NCBI GenBank assembly: GCA_002409625.1
Contig: DHNY01000009.1
Location: forward strand, 1-64,000
DNA: 64,000 bases
From: Anaerolineaceae bacterium UBA5404
Lineage (GTDB): Bacteria; Chloroflexota; Anaerolineae; Anaerolineales; Anaerolineaceae
Direction: 5' to 3'
In this document: in pieces, positions 36,976-46,208 of the stretch
Numbering within the stretch: the first letter of the stretch is position 1
Layout: each line of letters opens with the position of its first letter
Program-made: the position numbers and the translations under genes
Notes under the pieces: model-generated
The model's database searches: none
The model's input: only the letters and a program-made list of their open reading frames with translations
Told to the model about the DNA's origin: nothing

Positions 36976-38241
36976 TTAATTTTCCGCTTTTGTTTGGTTT
37001 AGCGGCTTTTGCCATAACTGAACAACGCCGTCATGGGCTTTAAAAATATGCTTTTCAATGATGTAGAAGCCATTTGAACAAACCTGATTTTGAACGGCTT
37101 CCTGAATTGCCGTTTGCAGGGTGTTAAGGTCGTTTTGATCCGCATCATGTGGCAAGGTCAATTCACAAGACTTAGCCGACGGCACTTTCGGCGCGCTATC
37201 CACAATAAACCTGACAATTTTATTAATAGGCGCCATACGCGGAATGTGGAAAGGGTCAAAATCTTCGTCCAAAGGGCTTAGGGACATCCCAGGCTCATAC
37301 TCATAACCCGCTTCAAAAACAGCTTCGAGCGCTTTGCCCTCCTGATTGACATAGGATAACAAGATATCTTTTCCCGATTGTTGCTTTGGCCATTTCCCGT
37401 AAGGTAATGCGATTGCATTGGGCAAATGCTCTATTAAATCTTCCCGATCAGCAAGCTTTAAAAAATATCGCAATGTGCTGTCGTTTTTCTCAATTTGAGG
37501 GTGTATCTCCAGTTCACTAATCTTCTCGAGGTCCGGATGCTGGTAAAGGTGATTATAGGGCACCACGTTGTGTTCCATGCCCCACACAATTGTCTTGGCA
37601 AAATCGATTTCCCAGTTGTCGCCAAGGTACCACCAATCATAAAGAAACATATTGCCATAAAGCTTGTCACCAAAGTTGGCAAACATAGCCACTTCATAGC
37701 CAAAATCCGGGTTTTCCTGAGCAAAGTAATATAGCCAGCCAATACCACTCAATTTAGAGGGCATGCCTTCTTCGTTTAGGGCAAGCTGATTGGCGAAATA
37801 AGCATCATCCACGCTTAATACCAAAGGCTTTCTGCCTTCAGGGACAACAATTCTTCCGTCCAAATAGTCCCGAATGCTGATTAGAGAATAGCCGGCATCA
37901 TAAAGCCGTTTGATAATGCTCTGGAAATTCCACAGGTACATAACGGTACCGGTTTCTTCATCATATCGTCTGGGCGTAAAACCGTGGAAGTTGATAATCG
38001 GGATCTGTGGGTTTTCTTCCCAAAGCAAAGCTCTGACCTTGATTGGTTCAGGAGTCGGCGTTGGCTCAGGTTCTGGTGAGGGTTGCATAGCCGCTTTCTG
38101 GTGAGTAGAGCCACCTTCTCTCACCACGGGAGTAGGTTGAGTGGCTTCATTTTGAACAGCAATATCCGGACGGCATGCTGATAAAACCAGAAAAATAATG
38201 CTTAACAGAACGAGTAGTCGTGTTTTATTCATAGTCTTCAT
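36976..38241 (-). CDS. Lipoprotein with polysaccharide-deacetylase-like (NodB) domain
   Basis: A 421-residue lipoprotein (lipobox VLSAC, C23), with a Thr/Pro/Glu linker (about 40-65) and a NodB-like domain. INFHGF and LVLSVDDAYF are the candidate metal-binding motifs, and the ISIRDYLDG block is typical of deacetylase family proteins. It may remove acetyl groups from peptidoglycan or exopolysaccharide outside the cell. The usual TFDDG motif is degenerate (SVDDA), so activity needs testing. An alternative ATG (three codons later) is equally possible. Confidence 0.7.
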   Translation of the reverse strand: MKTMNKTRLLVLLSIIFLVLSACRPDIAVQNEATQPTPVVREGGSTHQKAAMQPSPEPEPTPTPEPIKVRALLWEENPQIPIINFHGFTPRRYDEETGTVMYLWNFQSIIKRLYDAGYSLISIRDYLDGRIVVPEGRKPLVLSVDDAYFANQLALNEEGMPSKLSGIGWLYYFAQENPDFGYEVAMFANFGDKLYGNMFLYDWWYLGDNWEIDFAKTIVWGMEHNVVPYNHLYQHPDLEKISELEIHPQIEKNDSTLRYFLKLADREDLIEHLPNAIALPYGKWPKQQSGKDILLSYVNQEGKALEAVFEAGYEYEPGMSLSPLDEDFDPFHIPRMAPINKIVRFIVDSAPKVPSAKSCELTLPHDADQNDLNTLQTAIQEAVQNQVCSNGFYIIEKHIFKAHDGVVQLWQKPLNQTKAEN

Positions 38242-38456
38242 TTACAAAAATACCATTAACTGCTTAAAACAGTTATTGCAAGAGTATACCTTATTTCTCA
38301 TTGCCAGATTTAGAGGTCATACCGAGTGTCCCTCTCTTATGTAGCCATGCTTAAAGAAAATGCTGTTTTTTAGCATCTTCTCGAATAAACAAGGGGCTAT
38401 TTTATCAAAAAGTGTGGAAATGGCACTAATTCCCTTTACAACATTTTCACAAACTG

Positions 38457-38512
38457 TTGACTTTTGCTTAATAAATCGCTATACTCTAATCATAAGTACT
38501 AACACGCGTTAA
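38457..38512 (+). promoter_or_regulatory. Sigma-70-type promoter with operator-like site before the LacI gene
   Basis: TTGACT (38457-38462), 17-bp spacer and TATACT (38480-38485). The near-palindrome AACACGCGTT (38501-38510) lies just after the expected start, a position that fits repression by a LacI-family protein; autoregulation is inference. The stretch 38242-38456 shows no gene. Confidence 0.65.
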
Positions 38513-38544
38513 CAATTCAACTAATTCTAGTATCGGGGACCAAT

Positions 38545-39582
38545 GTGAGCAAGAGAGTTACAAGTCAAGATGTTGCCAATTTGGCAGGAGTCTCAAGAAC
38601 GACTGTCTCATTTGTCTTGAATGATGTCAAACGCTTTTCCATTCGCCCAGAAACAGCCGCAAAAGTTCGCCAGGCAGCCCAGCAACTCGGTTATGTTCCC
38701 AACGCCTCTGCCCGCGCACTGGCTTCCAACAGCGCGATGGCAATCGGGCTTATTATGACCCGCAACCCACAGTACATCGCTTCAGACAGCTTTCTGCCCT
38801 TGATTATGGGCGGTATGATGGACGTTGTAAAGCAAAATCAACTCGGGCTGCTTGTGGAATGGGTTGAACCAGGGCAACAATTGCGCGCCTACATGGCATT
38901 AACCCGCGCCAGGCATATCGACGGCATGATCCTCATGACCCCTCGCTCAGATGATACCGGTCTCAAAGCTTTGGAAGATTCAGATATCCCCGCCGTCTTG
39001 ATGGGCTATATTCCCGGGCTTAAACTTCATTCCGTAGATGTTGATAACATCCAAGCCGCTAAGGTTGCCGTAGATCATCTCATTGAACTTGGTCACCAAA
39101 AAATTGCCTGCATCACCAACGCTGCCACACCTTACAGCTCCTCCAGCCAGCGTTTTGACGGCTATAAACAAGCTTTAGCCGGCGCAGGGCTAGTTTTCGA
39201 CCCTAATCTGGTTCGCCAAGCCGACTTTGACAGCCATTCCGGCTATAAACAAATGCAGTCGCTCCTGGAAACAAACCCAGACTTTACCGCCGTCTTCGTT
39301 GCCAGCGATGCCGTAGCCATCGGTGCGATGTTAGCTATTCGCGAAGCTGGTTTAAGAATTCCTGAAGATATTTCTATTGTAGGCTTTGACGATATTCCAG
39401 CTGCATCCTACGTTACCCCTAAACTAAGCACAGTGCACATGCCGGCTAAAGAAATTGCCCAGCATTCCTGTGAATTACTCCTGCAATTGATGAGAGGCGA
39501 AAAACCTGAGACCAAAGACATCAGTCTGCCAACACACCTTAAGATCCGTCAATCAACGGCTTACCTTGAAAGGAGGCCATAA
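38545..39582 (+). CDS. LacI-family transcriptional regulator
   Basis: A 345-residue repressor-type regulator. Residues about 5-26 form the LacI HTH (VTSQDVANLAGVSRTTVSF), followed by the hinge helix (ASARALAS) and a periplasmic-binding-like ligand domain. The start is GTG after GGGGA. It lies directly before a sugar ABC importer and trehalose synthase, so it probably controls their use of an alpha-glucoside; the ligand is not proven. Confidence 0.93.
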   Translation: MSKRVTSQDVANLAGVSRTTVSFVLNDVKRFSIRPETAAKVRQAAQQLGYVPNASARALASNSAMAIGLIMTRNPQYIASDSFLPLIMGGMMDVVKQNQLGLLVEWVEPGQQLRAYMALTRARHIDGMILMTPRSDDTGLKALEDSDIPAVLMGYIPGLKLHSVDVDNIQAAKVAVDHLIELGHQKIACITNAATPYSSSSQRFDGYKQALAGAGLVFDPNLVRQADFDSHSGYKQMQSLLETNPDFTAVFVASDAVAIGAMLAIREAGLRIPEDISIVGFDDIPAASYVTPKLSTVHMPAKEIAQHSCELLLQLMRGEKPETKDISLPTHLKIRQSTAYLERRP

Positions 39583-39646
39583 ATAGATTTGAAAAACGCC
39601 ATACCACTTTCAATTTACAAACCACAAACAAAACAAAGGAGTAGAA

Positions 39647-40996
39647 ATGAAACATTTCCGTAAATCATATATCATCACAGCCGTTCTCCTGGTTCTCGCC
39701 CTGGTTCTTGGGGCTTGTACCAAACCGGCACCCACCAAACCTGTTGAACCACTCGCTACTGAAGAACCTAAAGTTCAAGAACCCGTCAAAGAAGACCCCG
39801 TTGTGGGCGACATTGACTGCACCGGCGTTAAAGAAGGTGACGCGGTTTCAATGCTTTACCAGTGGTCTGGCGAAGAAGAAGCCAAACTCACTGCCATCCT
39901 TACACCTTGGATGGAAGCCTGTAAAACAACCGTAAACCCCGAAAGCTCACGCGACCAAGCCCTGCTTGATACCCGTGTGCAAGCTGGCACCCCACCAGAT
40001 ATCGCTTTCTGGAACGTGCCCCAACTCACCCAGTACAAAGACAAACTCGTCCCCATGGACACCCTCGGCGCTAACAAAGCCAACTACGCTGGCTACTGGG
40101 GCGACATCGGCACCATCGACGGCAAATGGCTTGGCTTACCCGTCAAAGCTGATCCCAAAACCTTGGTTTGGTACAGCCCCGCAGCCTTCACAGCCGCTGG
40201 CTACACCGTTCCCACAACCTGGGCAGAACTGGATGCACTCGTTGAGAAAATGGCTGCTGATGGCAATGTTGCCTGGTCATTAGGCATGGAATCCGGCGAT
40301 GCAACCGGCTGGACCGGCACCGACTTCATCCAGGACATCCTGCTCGTCACCAAAGGACCTGATTTTGTAAGCAGCATCATTGCCGGCGATATCCCCTACA
40401 ATGACCCCGCAGTCAAAGAAGCTTATGAAATCTATGGCAAATGGGCTATGGATGCAAAATACACCGTTGCTGGCGCAGAAGGTACGCTTTCAACTGGCTT
40501 CAACGATGCCATTTTGAAGGTCTTCTCAGATACACCTGAGGCTTTCATGGTCAAGCAATCCGGTTTTGCCAGTGGCACCCTCTTGGGCACCTATCCCGAC
40601 AAAGTCTACGGCAAAGATTATGATTTCTTTGGCGTTCCTGGCGCTCAAGGACTGCAAGGCGGCTCTGACTGGCTGATGGTCTTCAACGACACCCCAGCAG
40701 TGCGCTCTTTGGTGAAGTACCTCTCCTCAAACAAGGGTGGCGAAACCTGGGCAACCATCGGTTTTGACCTTACCCCTAACGCGGCTGGCAACGCTTTTTA
40801 TGCCACCGAAGAAATGATGAAGAAAGCTGAACTGCTTTCCTCCGCTACCGGTTTTACCCCCGACATTGGCGACTCTATCCCTGGCGGTTTCGGCAGTGCT
40901 GAATTCAAGGGCATTACCGATTACGTCAATGGTGGTGACCTGGACGCCATCCTGGACAGCATCGCAGCTGCTCAGGCTGACGCCATGAACCAATAG
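39647..40996 (+). CDS. Sugar ABC transporter substrate-binding lipoprotein
   Basis: A 449-residue family-1 solute-binding lipoprotein (lipobox LGAC, C24; Pro/Glu-rich linker to about 60). The mature domain has the SRDQALLDTRVQAGTPPDIA and WLGLPVKADPKTLVWY blocks seen in alpha-glucoside and maltose-type binding proteins. CAAAGGAG precedes the ATG. First gene of the importer; a strong hairpin follows it and may keep its transcript level above that of the permeases. Confidence 0.9.
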   Translation: MKHFRKSYIITAVLLVLALVLGACTKPAPTKPVEPLATEEPKVQEPVKEDPVVGDIDCTGVKEGDAVSMLYQWSGEEEAKLTAILTPWMEACKTTVNPESSRDQALLDTRVQAGTPPDIAFWNVPQLTQYKDKLVPMDTLGANKANYAGYWGDIGTIDGKWLGLPVKADPKTLVWYSPAAFTAAGYTVPTTWAELDALVEKMAADGNVAWSLGMESGDATGWTGTDFIQDILLVTKGPDFVSSIIAGDIPYNDPAVKEAYEIYGKWAMDAKYTVAGAEGTLSTGFNDAILKVFSDTPEAFMVKQSGFASGTLLGTYPDKVYGKDYDFFGVPGAQGLQGGSDWLMVFNDTPAVRSLVKYLSSNKGGETWATIGFDLTPNAAGNAFYATEEMMKKAELLSSATGFTPDIGDSIPGGFGSAEFKGITDYVNGGDLDAILDSIAAAQADAMNQ

Positions 40997-41007
40997 TTTC
41001 TGTAAAC

Positions 41008-41038
41008 TGGAGGCGCTAAATCTAGCGCCTCCATTCTT
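41008..41038 (+). terminator. Intra-operon hairpin between binding protein and permease genes
   Basis: Perfect 11-bp stem TGGAGGCGCTA / TAGCGCCTCCA with a 4-nt loop, then TTCTTTT. In ABC operons such hairpins stabilise or partly terminate the transcript to favour the binding protein. Confidence 0.75.
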
Positions 41039-41068
41039 TTATCAAAGCCTTATTGATTGGGAGGCAAC

Positions 41069-42031
41069 ATGGCAAAACCAACAGTAGCACCCGTTATGCG
41101 GCAAGGTAAATTTGTCCCTTGGCTTTACTTATTGCCGGCAATTATTGTAATGTCCATTTTTATCCTCTACCCAATGATTAACACCGTTAACTTAAGTTTT
41201 CAAAACGCGAGCGGCACCGCCTCAGCAGAAACCACATGTAGAGAGGGACAAGCCTGTTGGGGTGCGTTTGAGAACTACCGTTACGCGCTTACCAATGAGC
41301 TTAATACCAGCTCTGTCAAAGCCTTTTGGGATAGCTTTTGGGTCTCATCCTATGGCAACATGGTCAAATGGTTGGTGGGCATGGTATCTGGCACCGTGAT
41401 CATTGGCTTGTTATTTGCCGTCTGGGTGGATGGGATCAAGAGCGAAGCTTTAGCTAAATCCATCATTTTTATGCCTATGGCTATTTCTTTCGTTGGAGCG
41501 GGCGTTATCTGGAAGTTCGTTTACAACTATGGCACCTCACAAGTGCAAACCGGCATCCTCAATGCGATCATCTCGGCGTTTGGAGGTGACCCGGTTGCCT
41601 TTCTTTCCAAAGTACCGCTTAACACTTTCATGCTCATCATTGTGGGCACCTGGATGTGGACCGGTTTTTGTATGACCTTGCTTTCAGCGGCAATCAAATC
41701 CATACCGGAAGAAATCATCGAAGCCTCACGCATTGATGGGGCAACAGATTACAAAATTTTCACCAAAATTCAAGTGCCTATCATCATGCCCACTATCATT
41801 GTGGTCATCACCACGATGGTCATCAATGTGCTCAAACTTTTTGACATCGTCTATGTGATGACCGGTGGCAATTATGGCACCAACGTACTTGCAACCCGCA
41901 TGTACACCGAAATGTACGCTAACTCGCAATACGGTCGTGGCACTGCCATTGCCGTTATCCTTATTCTGTTCATCGTGCCTTTCATCATTATGAACATCAG
42001 GCGCTTTATCAAAGAGGAGGCAATGAGATGA
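41069..42031 (+). CDS. Sugar ABC transporter permease 1 (MalF/AglF-type)
   Basis: A 320-residue membrane protein with about six helices and the EAA-type loop IEASRIDGATDYKIFTKIQV near the C-terminus, which contacts the ATPase. Starts at the ATG at 41069 (GGGAGG upstream); the TTG at 41057 is rejected. It overlaps the second permease by ATGA. It has a long cysteine-bearing periplasmic loop (TTCREGQACWGAF) like AglF-type permeases. Confidence 0.9.
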   Translation: MAKPTVAPVMRQGKFVPWLYLLPAIIVMSIFILYPMINTVNLSFQNASGTASAETTCREGQACWGAFENYRYALTNELNTSSVKAFWDSFWVSSYGNMVKWLVGMVSGTVIIGLLFAVWVDGIKSEALAKSIIFMPMAISFVGAGVIWKFVYNYGTSQVQTGILNAIISAFGGDPVAFLSKVPLNTFMLIIVGTWMWTGFCMTLLSAAIKSIPEEIIEASRIDGATDYKIFTKIQVPIIMPTIIVVITTMVINVLKLFDIVYVMTGGNYGTNVLATRMYTEMYANSQYGRGTAIAVILILFIVPFIIMNIRRFIKEEAMR

Positions 42032-43041
42032 TTTCCTTAACACGTGGCAAAACCAACAAAAATTTTGACCTCACCAGACTCCTCACCACCATTGGGATTA
42101 TCATCATCCTGGTTTTGTGGCTCATCCCCACGATTGGGCTCCTGGTTACCTCATTCAGGCCGCTGCCGCTTATCAACACCACCGGTTGGTGGACGGCGCT
42201 GAATGTTAATAACGGACCAGCTGCCGCTCAGCACCCAGACCCCAATGCCAGCTATGTTGAAAAACTGGGCACCCGCTTTACCATTGACAACTATGTGGAT
42301 GCCCTCACCGGTTATCGGGGCACCAAAAGTTACCTTACAGACTGCCGGAGTGGCACAAAACCGCTCGGTATGAACTGTAATCTCTCCGACCTGCTCAATC
42401 CACGTGGTATGGGACGCGCTTTCTTAAACAGTATCGCGGTCACCCTGCCATCCACCATCCTGCCCATTGCGATTGCCCTTTTTGCCGCCTATGCCTTTTC
42501 TTGGATGAACTTCAAAGGGCGATATGCCGTTTTTGCGATTTTGGTTGGCTTGCAGGTTGTGCCCATTCAAATGACGCTCGTGCCAGTTTTGCGCATGTTT
42601 GCGGGCATGGGTTTAAACGGCACTTTTCCGGCCGTATGGCTCTTCCATACTGGTTTTGGGCTGCCTTATGCCATCTACTTGTTGCGTAACACAATGAGCT
42701 CCCTGCCAAAAGACTTGTTCGAATCGGCTTATCTGGATGGCGCAAACCACTGGAAAGTTTTTACCACTATCATTTTGCCACTCACCACACCCGCCATTGC
42801 CTCACTGGCTATTTATCAATTTTTGTGGGTCTGGAACGACCTGCTCGTTTCACTGGTCTTCCTGGGTGGCAGCAAACCGGTGATGACCTATCAAATCAGT
42901 AACATGGTCACATCCCTGGGCGCAGGTTGGCACTTGCTTACCGCTGCCGCCTTTTTATCCATGCTTCTGCCAATGATTGTGTTCTTTGCCTTGCAACGCT
43001 ACTTTGTGCGCGGCATGATGGCAGGCGCCGTCAAAGGTTAA
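42028..43041 (+). CDS. Sugar ABC transporter permease 2 (MalG/AglG-type)
   Basis: A 337-residue membrane protein with about six helices and the EAA loop LFESAYLDGANHWKVF. A periplasmic segment with GTKSYLTDCRSGTKPLGMNC is an insertion not seen in shorter MalG proteins. Translationally coupled to permease 1. No ATPase gene follows, so a shared MsmX/MalK-like ATPase elsewhere probably energises the importer. Confidence 0.9.
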   Translation: MISLTRGKTNKNFDLTRLLTTIGIIIILVLWLIPTIGLLVTSFRPLPLINTTGWWTALNVNNGPAAAQHPDPNASYVEKLGTRFTIDNYVDALTGYRGTKSYLTDCRSGTKPLGMNCNLSDLLNPRGMGRAFLNSIAVTLPSTILPIAIALFAAYAFSWMNFKGRYAVFAILVGLQVVPIQMTLVPVLRMFAGMGLNGTFPAVWLFHTGFGLPYAIYLLRNTMSSLPKDLFESAYLDGANHWKVFTTIILPLTTPAIASLAIYQFLWVWNDLLVSLVFLGGSKPVMTYQISNMVTSLGAGWHLLTAAAFLSMLLPMIVFFALQRYFVRGMMAGAVKG

Positions 43042-43051
43042 AAACGGCTCA

Positions 43052-43077
43052 CACCGGCATAGCATGCTGTGCCGGTG
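43052..43077. other. Intergenic hairpin before the trehalose synthase gene
   Basis: Inverted repeat CACCGGC / GCCGGTG with a 12-nt loop and no T-run. Possibly a processing or stability element between the permease and trehalose synthase genes. Confidence 0.45.
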
Positions 43078-43160
43078 AAACAAATCAGGGGCTACAAACT
43101 AATCGGTTTTATAAAAATACGACCTGTTGTTTTACACGTCGATAACTTGAAAGGTAACAC

Positions 43161-44786
43161 ATGAACAAAACTGATCAATACTGGTACAAGTCTGCAATCT
43201 TTATGGAACTCAACGTGCGAGCTTATCGCGATTCCAATGGTGATGGCTGGGGCGATTTGCCCGGCCTAACCAGTAAACTCGACTACATCCAAAGCCTGGG
43301 TGTTGATGCTGTGTGGCTCTTGCCAATTATGCCATCACCTCTGCGGGATGACGGTTATGATGTTTCTGATTTCCAAAGCATTTTTCCTGCCTATGGAACA
43401 ATAGAAGACTTCAACACCCTCATCCGTGAAGCTCACGCGCGGGGCATTCGCATCATCGTTGAAATCATCCCCAACCACAGTTCAGATTTACACCCCTGGT
43501 TTATCGCGTCGCGAGACCCCAATCACCCAGAACATGAAAAGTACAAGGACTGGTATGTCTGGTCTGATACTGATCAAAAATACAAAGACGCGCGCATCAT
43601 CTTTACCGACACCGAAACCTCAAACTGGGCGTTCGATGAATTGCGCGGGCAATACTTTTGGCATCGTTTTTACAGCACACAACCCGACCTCAATTACGAT
43701 AATGAAGAAGTACAACAAGCCATGCTGGACATTGTCAAATTCTGGATTGACCGTGGTGCGGATGGCTTACGCATTGATGCCCCGCCATACCTCTTTGAAC
43801 GCGAAGGCACCAACTGCGAAAATCTGCCCGAAACCCACGCCTTTTTGAAACGCATGCGTGCTTTTGTGGACGAATACGCGCCAGAAACCTTACTCCTTTC
43901 CGAAGCCAACATGTGGCCAGAGGAAGTCATTGAATACTTTGGCAATGGCGATGAAATGCACATGAACTTCCATTTCCCGCTCATGCCACGCCTCTTTATG
44001 GCACTTGCCAAAGGCGACCGCAAGCCAATTGAAGACATTCTGGCACGCACGCCAAAGCTCCCTGAGTTTTGCCAATGGGGCACCTTTTTGCGTTGCCATG
44101 ACGAGCTAACCCTCGAGATGGTCACCCTGGAAGAGCGCCACTGGATGTGGGAAACCTACTCACCAGACCCGAAGCAACGCATTAATCTGGGCATCCGTCG
44201 GCGTTTGGCGCCATTGTTGGATAATGACCTGCAAAAGAACCTGCTGATGAATTCCATGTTGCTCACCATGATCGGTTCACCATTCCTGTATTATGGTGAT
44301 GAAATTGGCATGGGTGATGACATCAGCTTGTTTGACCGCAACGGTCTGCGCACGCCTATGCAATGGGATAGCACCCCGAGCGCGGGTTTTTCGGAAGCGC
44401 CAAAAGAAGAGTGGTATGCGCCGGTGATTTCGGATGAGGTGTATGGCTATCAGCAAGTTAACGTAAAAGCGCAAGAAGCCGAGCCTGGGTCCTTGCTCAA
44501 CCAGTTGCGCCACATGATAGCCGTGCGCAAACAATACCCGCTGTTTGGCTGGGCAGATTTTGAGTGGCTCAGCTTTACGAAGGGCAAACAAAGCGTGGTG
44601 GCATACCGGCGTGAATGGCAAGGCGAAACGATGTTGATTTACAACAATTTGCTGGCTGAGCCAGTAAAAGGCACCATACCCATAGACGCACCATCTTACC
44701 TCAACGTCCTTACTGGGGATACTATCCCTGCCGGCGAATTCACCTTGCCTGCTTATGGTTTTGTGTGGTTGAAACCGCTTCAATAA
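43161..44786 (+). CDS. treS: Maltose alpha-D-glucosyltransferase (trehalose synthase, GH13)
   Basis: A 541-residue GH13 enzyme that interconverts maltose and trehalose. The N-terminus WYKSAIFMELNVRAYRDSNG is close to TreS signatures. Catalytic residues: nucleophile D206 (GLRIDAPPY), acid/base E248 (LLSEANMW) and transition-state D314 (CHDELTLEM). Lacks the maltokinase extension found in some actinobacterial fusions. Placed after an alpha-glucoside importer under LacI control, so it may isomerise imported maltose or trehalose. Other GH13 alpha-glucosidase activity cannot be excluded. Confidence 0.9.
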   Translation: MNKTDQYWYKSAIFMELNVRAYRDSNGDGWGDLPGLTSKLDYIQSLGVDAVWLLPIMPSPLRDDGYDVSDFQSIFPAYGTIEDFNTLIREAHARGIRIIVEIIPNHSSDLHPWFIASRDPNHPEHEKYKDWYVWSDTDQKYKDARIIFTDTETSNWAFDELRGQYFWHRFYSTQPDLNYDNEEVQQAMLDIVKFWIDRGADGLRIDAPPYLFEREGTNCENLPETHAFLKRMRAFVDEYAPETLLLSEANMWPEEVIEYFGNGDEMHMNFHFPLMPRLFMALAKGDRKPIEDILARTPKLPEFCQWGTFLRCHDELTLEMVTLEERHWMWETYSPDPKQRINLGIRRRLAPLLDNDLQKNLLMNSMLLTMIGSPFLYYGDEIGMGDDISLFDRNGLRTPMQWDSTPSAGFSEAPKEEWYAPVISDEVYGYQQVNVKAQEAEPGSLLNQLRHMIAVRKQYPLFGWADFEWLSFTKGKQSVVAYRREWQGETMLIYNNLLAEPVKGTIPIDAPSYLNVLTGDTIPAGEFTLPAYGFVWLKPLQ

Positions 44787-44821
44787 GGCTGAGCCAAGCT
44801 AATAAATCATACTGGCTTTAG

Positions 44822-44855
44822 AACCCGCTGTTTTTTGAAAACAGCGGGTTTTTCT
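44822..44855 (+). terminator. Terminator after trehalose synthase
   Basis: Long stem AACCCGCTGTTT / AAACAGCGGGTT, then TTTTT. Confidence 0.92.
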
Positions 44856-44977
44856 TACTTAGCAGTAAACCATTTTGAGCGTCAGACAAAAATTGGCACT
44901 TATTGTATAATAAGCACACGTTTAAGTAATGAAGACCTCACAAAAGACCTAAAACTGGCAAAAATGGCATGCTTTTC

Positions 44978-45008
44978 TTGACATTTTTTTGCTGTTTTGT
45001 GATATACT
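44978..45008 (+). promoter_or_regulatory. rplS promoter
   Basis: TTGACA (44978-44983) and the extended -10 TGATATACT, with a 13-base core TTTGTGATATACT identical to the rpsB promoter. The spacer is 19 bp if TATACT is the -10 hexamer, or 17 if it is GATATA. Confidence 0.6.
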
Positions 45009-45066
45009 ACTTTTTCGTGCCTGGCATAGGCATTTTTAATTATGTAAGTTAGTAAAGGGAAGTACG

Positions 45067-45417
45067 ATGAACCATTCAGAATTATTAAAGTCTGTCGAAG
45101 CCGAAAAGAACCCGAACATTCCAGATCTTTTCCCCGGCGATAATGTGAGTGTTCACATGAAAATTAAAGAAGGCGATCGCGAGCGCATTCAGGAATTCAA
45201 GGGCGTAGTGCTGTATAAACGCGGACGCGGAAACGATGCATCCTTCACTGTGCGCCGTATTGCCAGCAATGGTATTGGCGTTGAACGCACCTTTTTGCTG
45301 CACTCTCCACGCATCGCCAAAGTTGTAGTGGAACGCCACAACAAAGTCCGCCGCGCGCGCCTCTACTTCTTGCGCCAACGCACCGGCAAGAGCGCCAGAC
45401 TAAAGCAACGCTTCTAA
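45067..45417 (+). CDS. rplS: 50S ribosomal protein L19
   Basis: A 116-residue L19. The FPGDNVSVHMKIKEGDRERI and FTVRRIASNGIGVERTF blocks are diagnostic. GGGAAG precedes the ATG. Flanked by its own promoter and terminator, so it is a single transcription unit here instead of part of the rpsP-trmD-rplS operon common elsewhere. Confidence 0.97.
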   Translation: MNHSELLKSVEAEKNPNIPDLFPGDNVSVHMKIKEGDRERIQEFKGVVLYKRGRGNDASFTVRRIASNGIGVERTFLLHSPRIAKVVVERHNKVRRARLYFLRQRTGKSARLKQRF

Positions 45418-45436
45418 TTTTTAAGCTAACACAAGC

Positions 45437-45479
45437 AAAAGCCTGTCTGGTATTTCCTTTTCCCCAGACCAGGCTTTTT
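45437..45479 (+). terminator. Terminator after rplS
   Basis: Imperfect stem AAGCCTGtCTGG / CCAGacCAGGCTT followed by TTTTT. Confidence 0.8.
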
Positions 45480-45658
45480 GCTTCAAGTTGGGGCTTGTTT
45501 CGTGAAAATCGAAACCAAACTAAGCTACAAAGAATTTGAACAAGAGTACAAATAATATTTATAGTATAATAACTCACCGGCGTTTCGAGGTTAACTTTCC
45601 TCAAAGCGCGTTTTATGTTAATACGGGCTATTAAGCCATTAAATACAAGGATCTAGCA

Positions 45659-46126
45659 ATGCCAAGTTCATACTTAACCCGAGAGGGATATCAAAAATCT
45701 GAACAAGAACTCGAGTTTTTGCGCACTGAAAAAAGACGCCAGGTCGCATCCCGCCTTCAAGAAGCCATGGAAGATGGCGAACTGATCGAAAACGCAGAAT
45801 ACGAGGACGCTAAAAATGAACAAGCTTTTGTGGAAGGTCGCATTAAAGAGCTTGAATTGTTGCTTGCAAATGCCTTCATCATCGATGATGAACAAAGCCT
45901 TGAAGGTGTGGTGTCTGTTGGTTCAACCGTCACCCTTCAATTTGAAAATGAAGACGAGCATGAAACGTATATGATTGTTGGTGCTGCTGAAGCAAACCCA
46001 AACGAAAACCGCATCTCCAACGAATCACCCATCGGACATTCACTCATTGGTAAACATGTTGGTGATAAGGTTAAAGTTGAAACTCCCGGTGGGGCGTTTT
46101 ACGTCGAAATCATTGCAAGCAAATGA
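45659..46126 (+). CDS. greA: Transcription elongation factor GreA
   Basis: A 155-residue factor that stimulates transcript cleavage by backtracked RNA polymerase. The N-terminal coiled coil carries the acidic tip residues in GELIENAEYEDAK and the C-terminal domain has SPIGHSLIGKHVGD. The start ATG follows CAAGGATC. It leads to lysS 82 bp downstream, with a weak terminator between. Confidence 0.95.
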   Translation: MPSSYLTREGYQKSEQELEFLRTEKRRQVASRLQEAMEDGELIENAEYEDAKNEQAFVEGRIKELELLLANAFIIDDEQSLEGVVSVGSTVTLQFENEDEHETYMIVGAAEANPNENRISNESPIGHSLIGKHVGDKVKVETPGGAFYVEIIASK

Positions 46127-46141
46127 GACAAAATGACACCA

Positions 46142-46174
46142 AGCCCCACTGAATATCGGTGGGGCTATTTTATT
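46142..46174 (+). terminator. Terminator after greA
   Basis: Stem AGCCCCAC / GTGGGGCT with a 9-nt loop, then ATTTTATT. Confidence 0.8.
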
Positions 46175-46208
46175 CTAAAACTATTGGATACTGGAAAGAG
46201 GATTAATC

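Noticed and set aside
39647..44786. Complete ABC importer including an ATPase
   Set aside because: No Walker-containing ATPase gene is present between 38545 and 44786.
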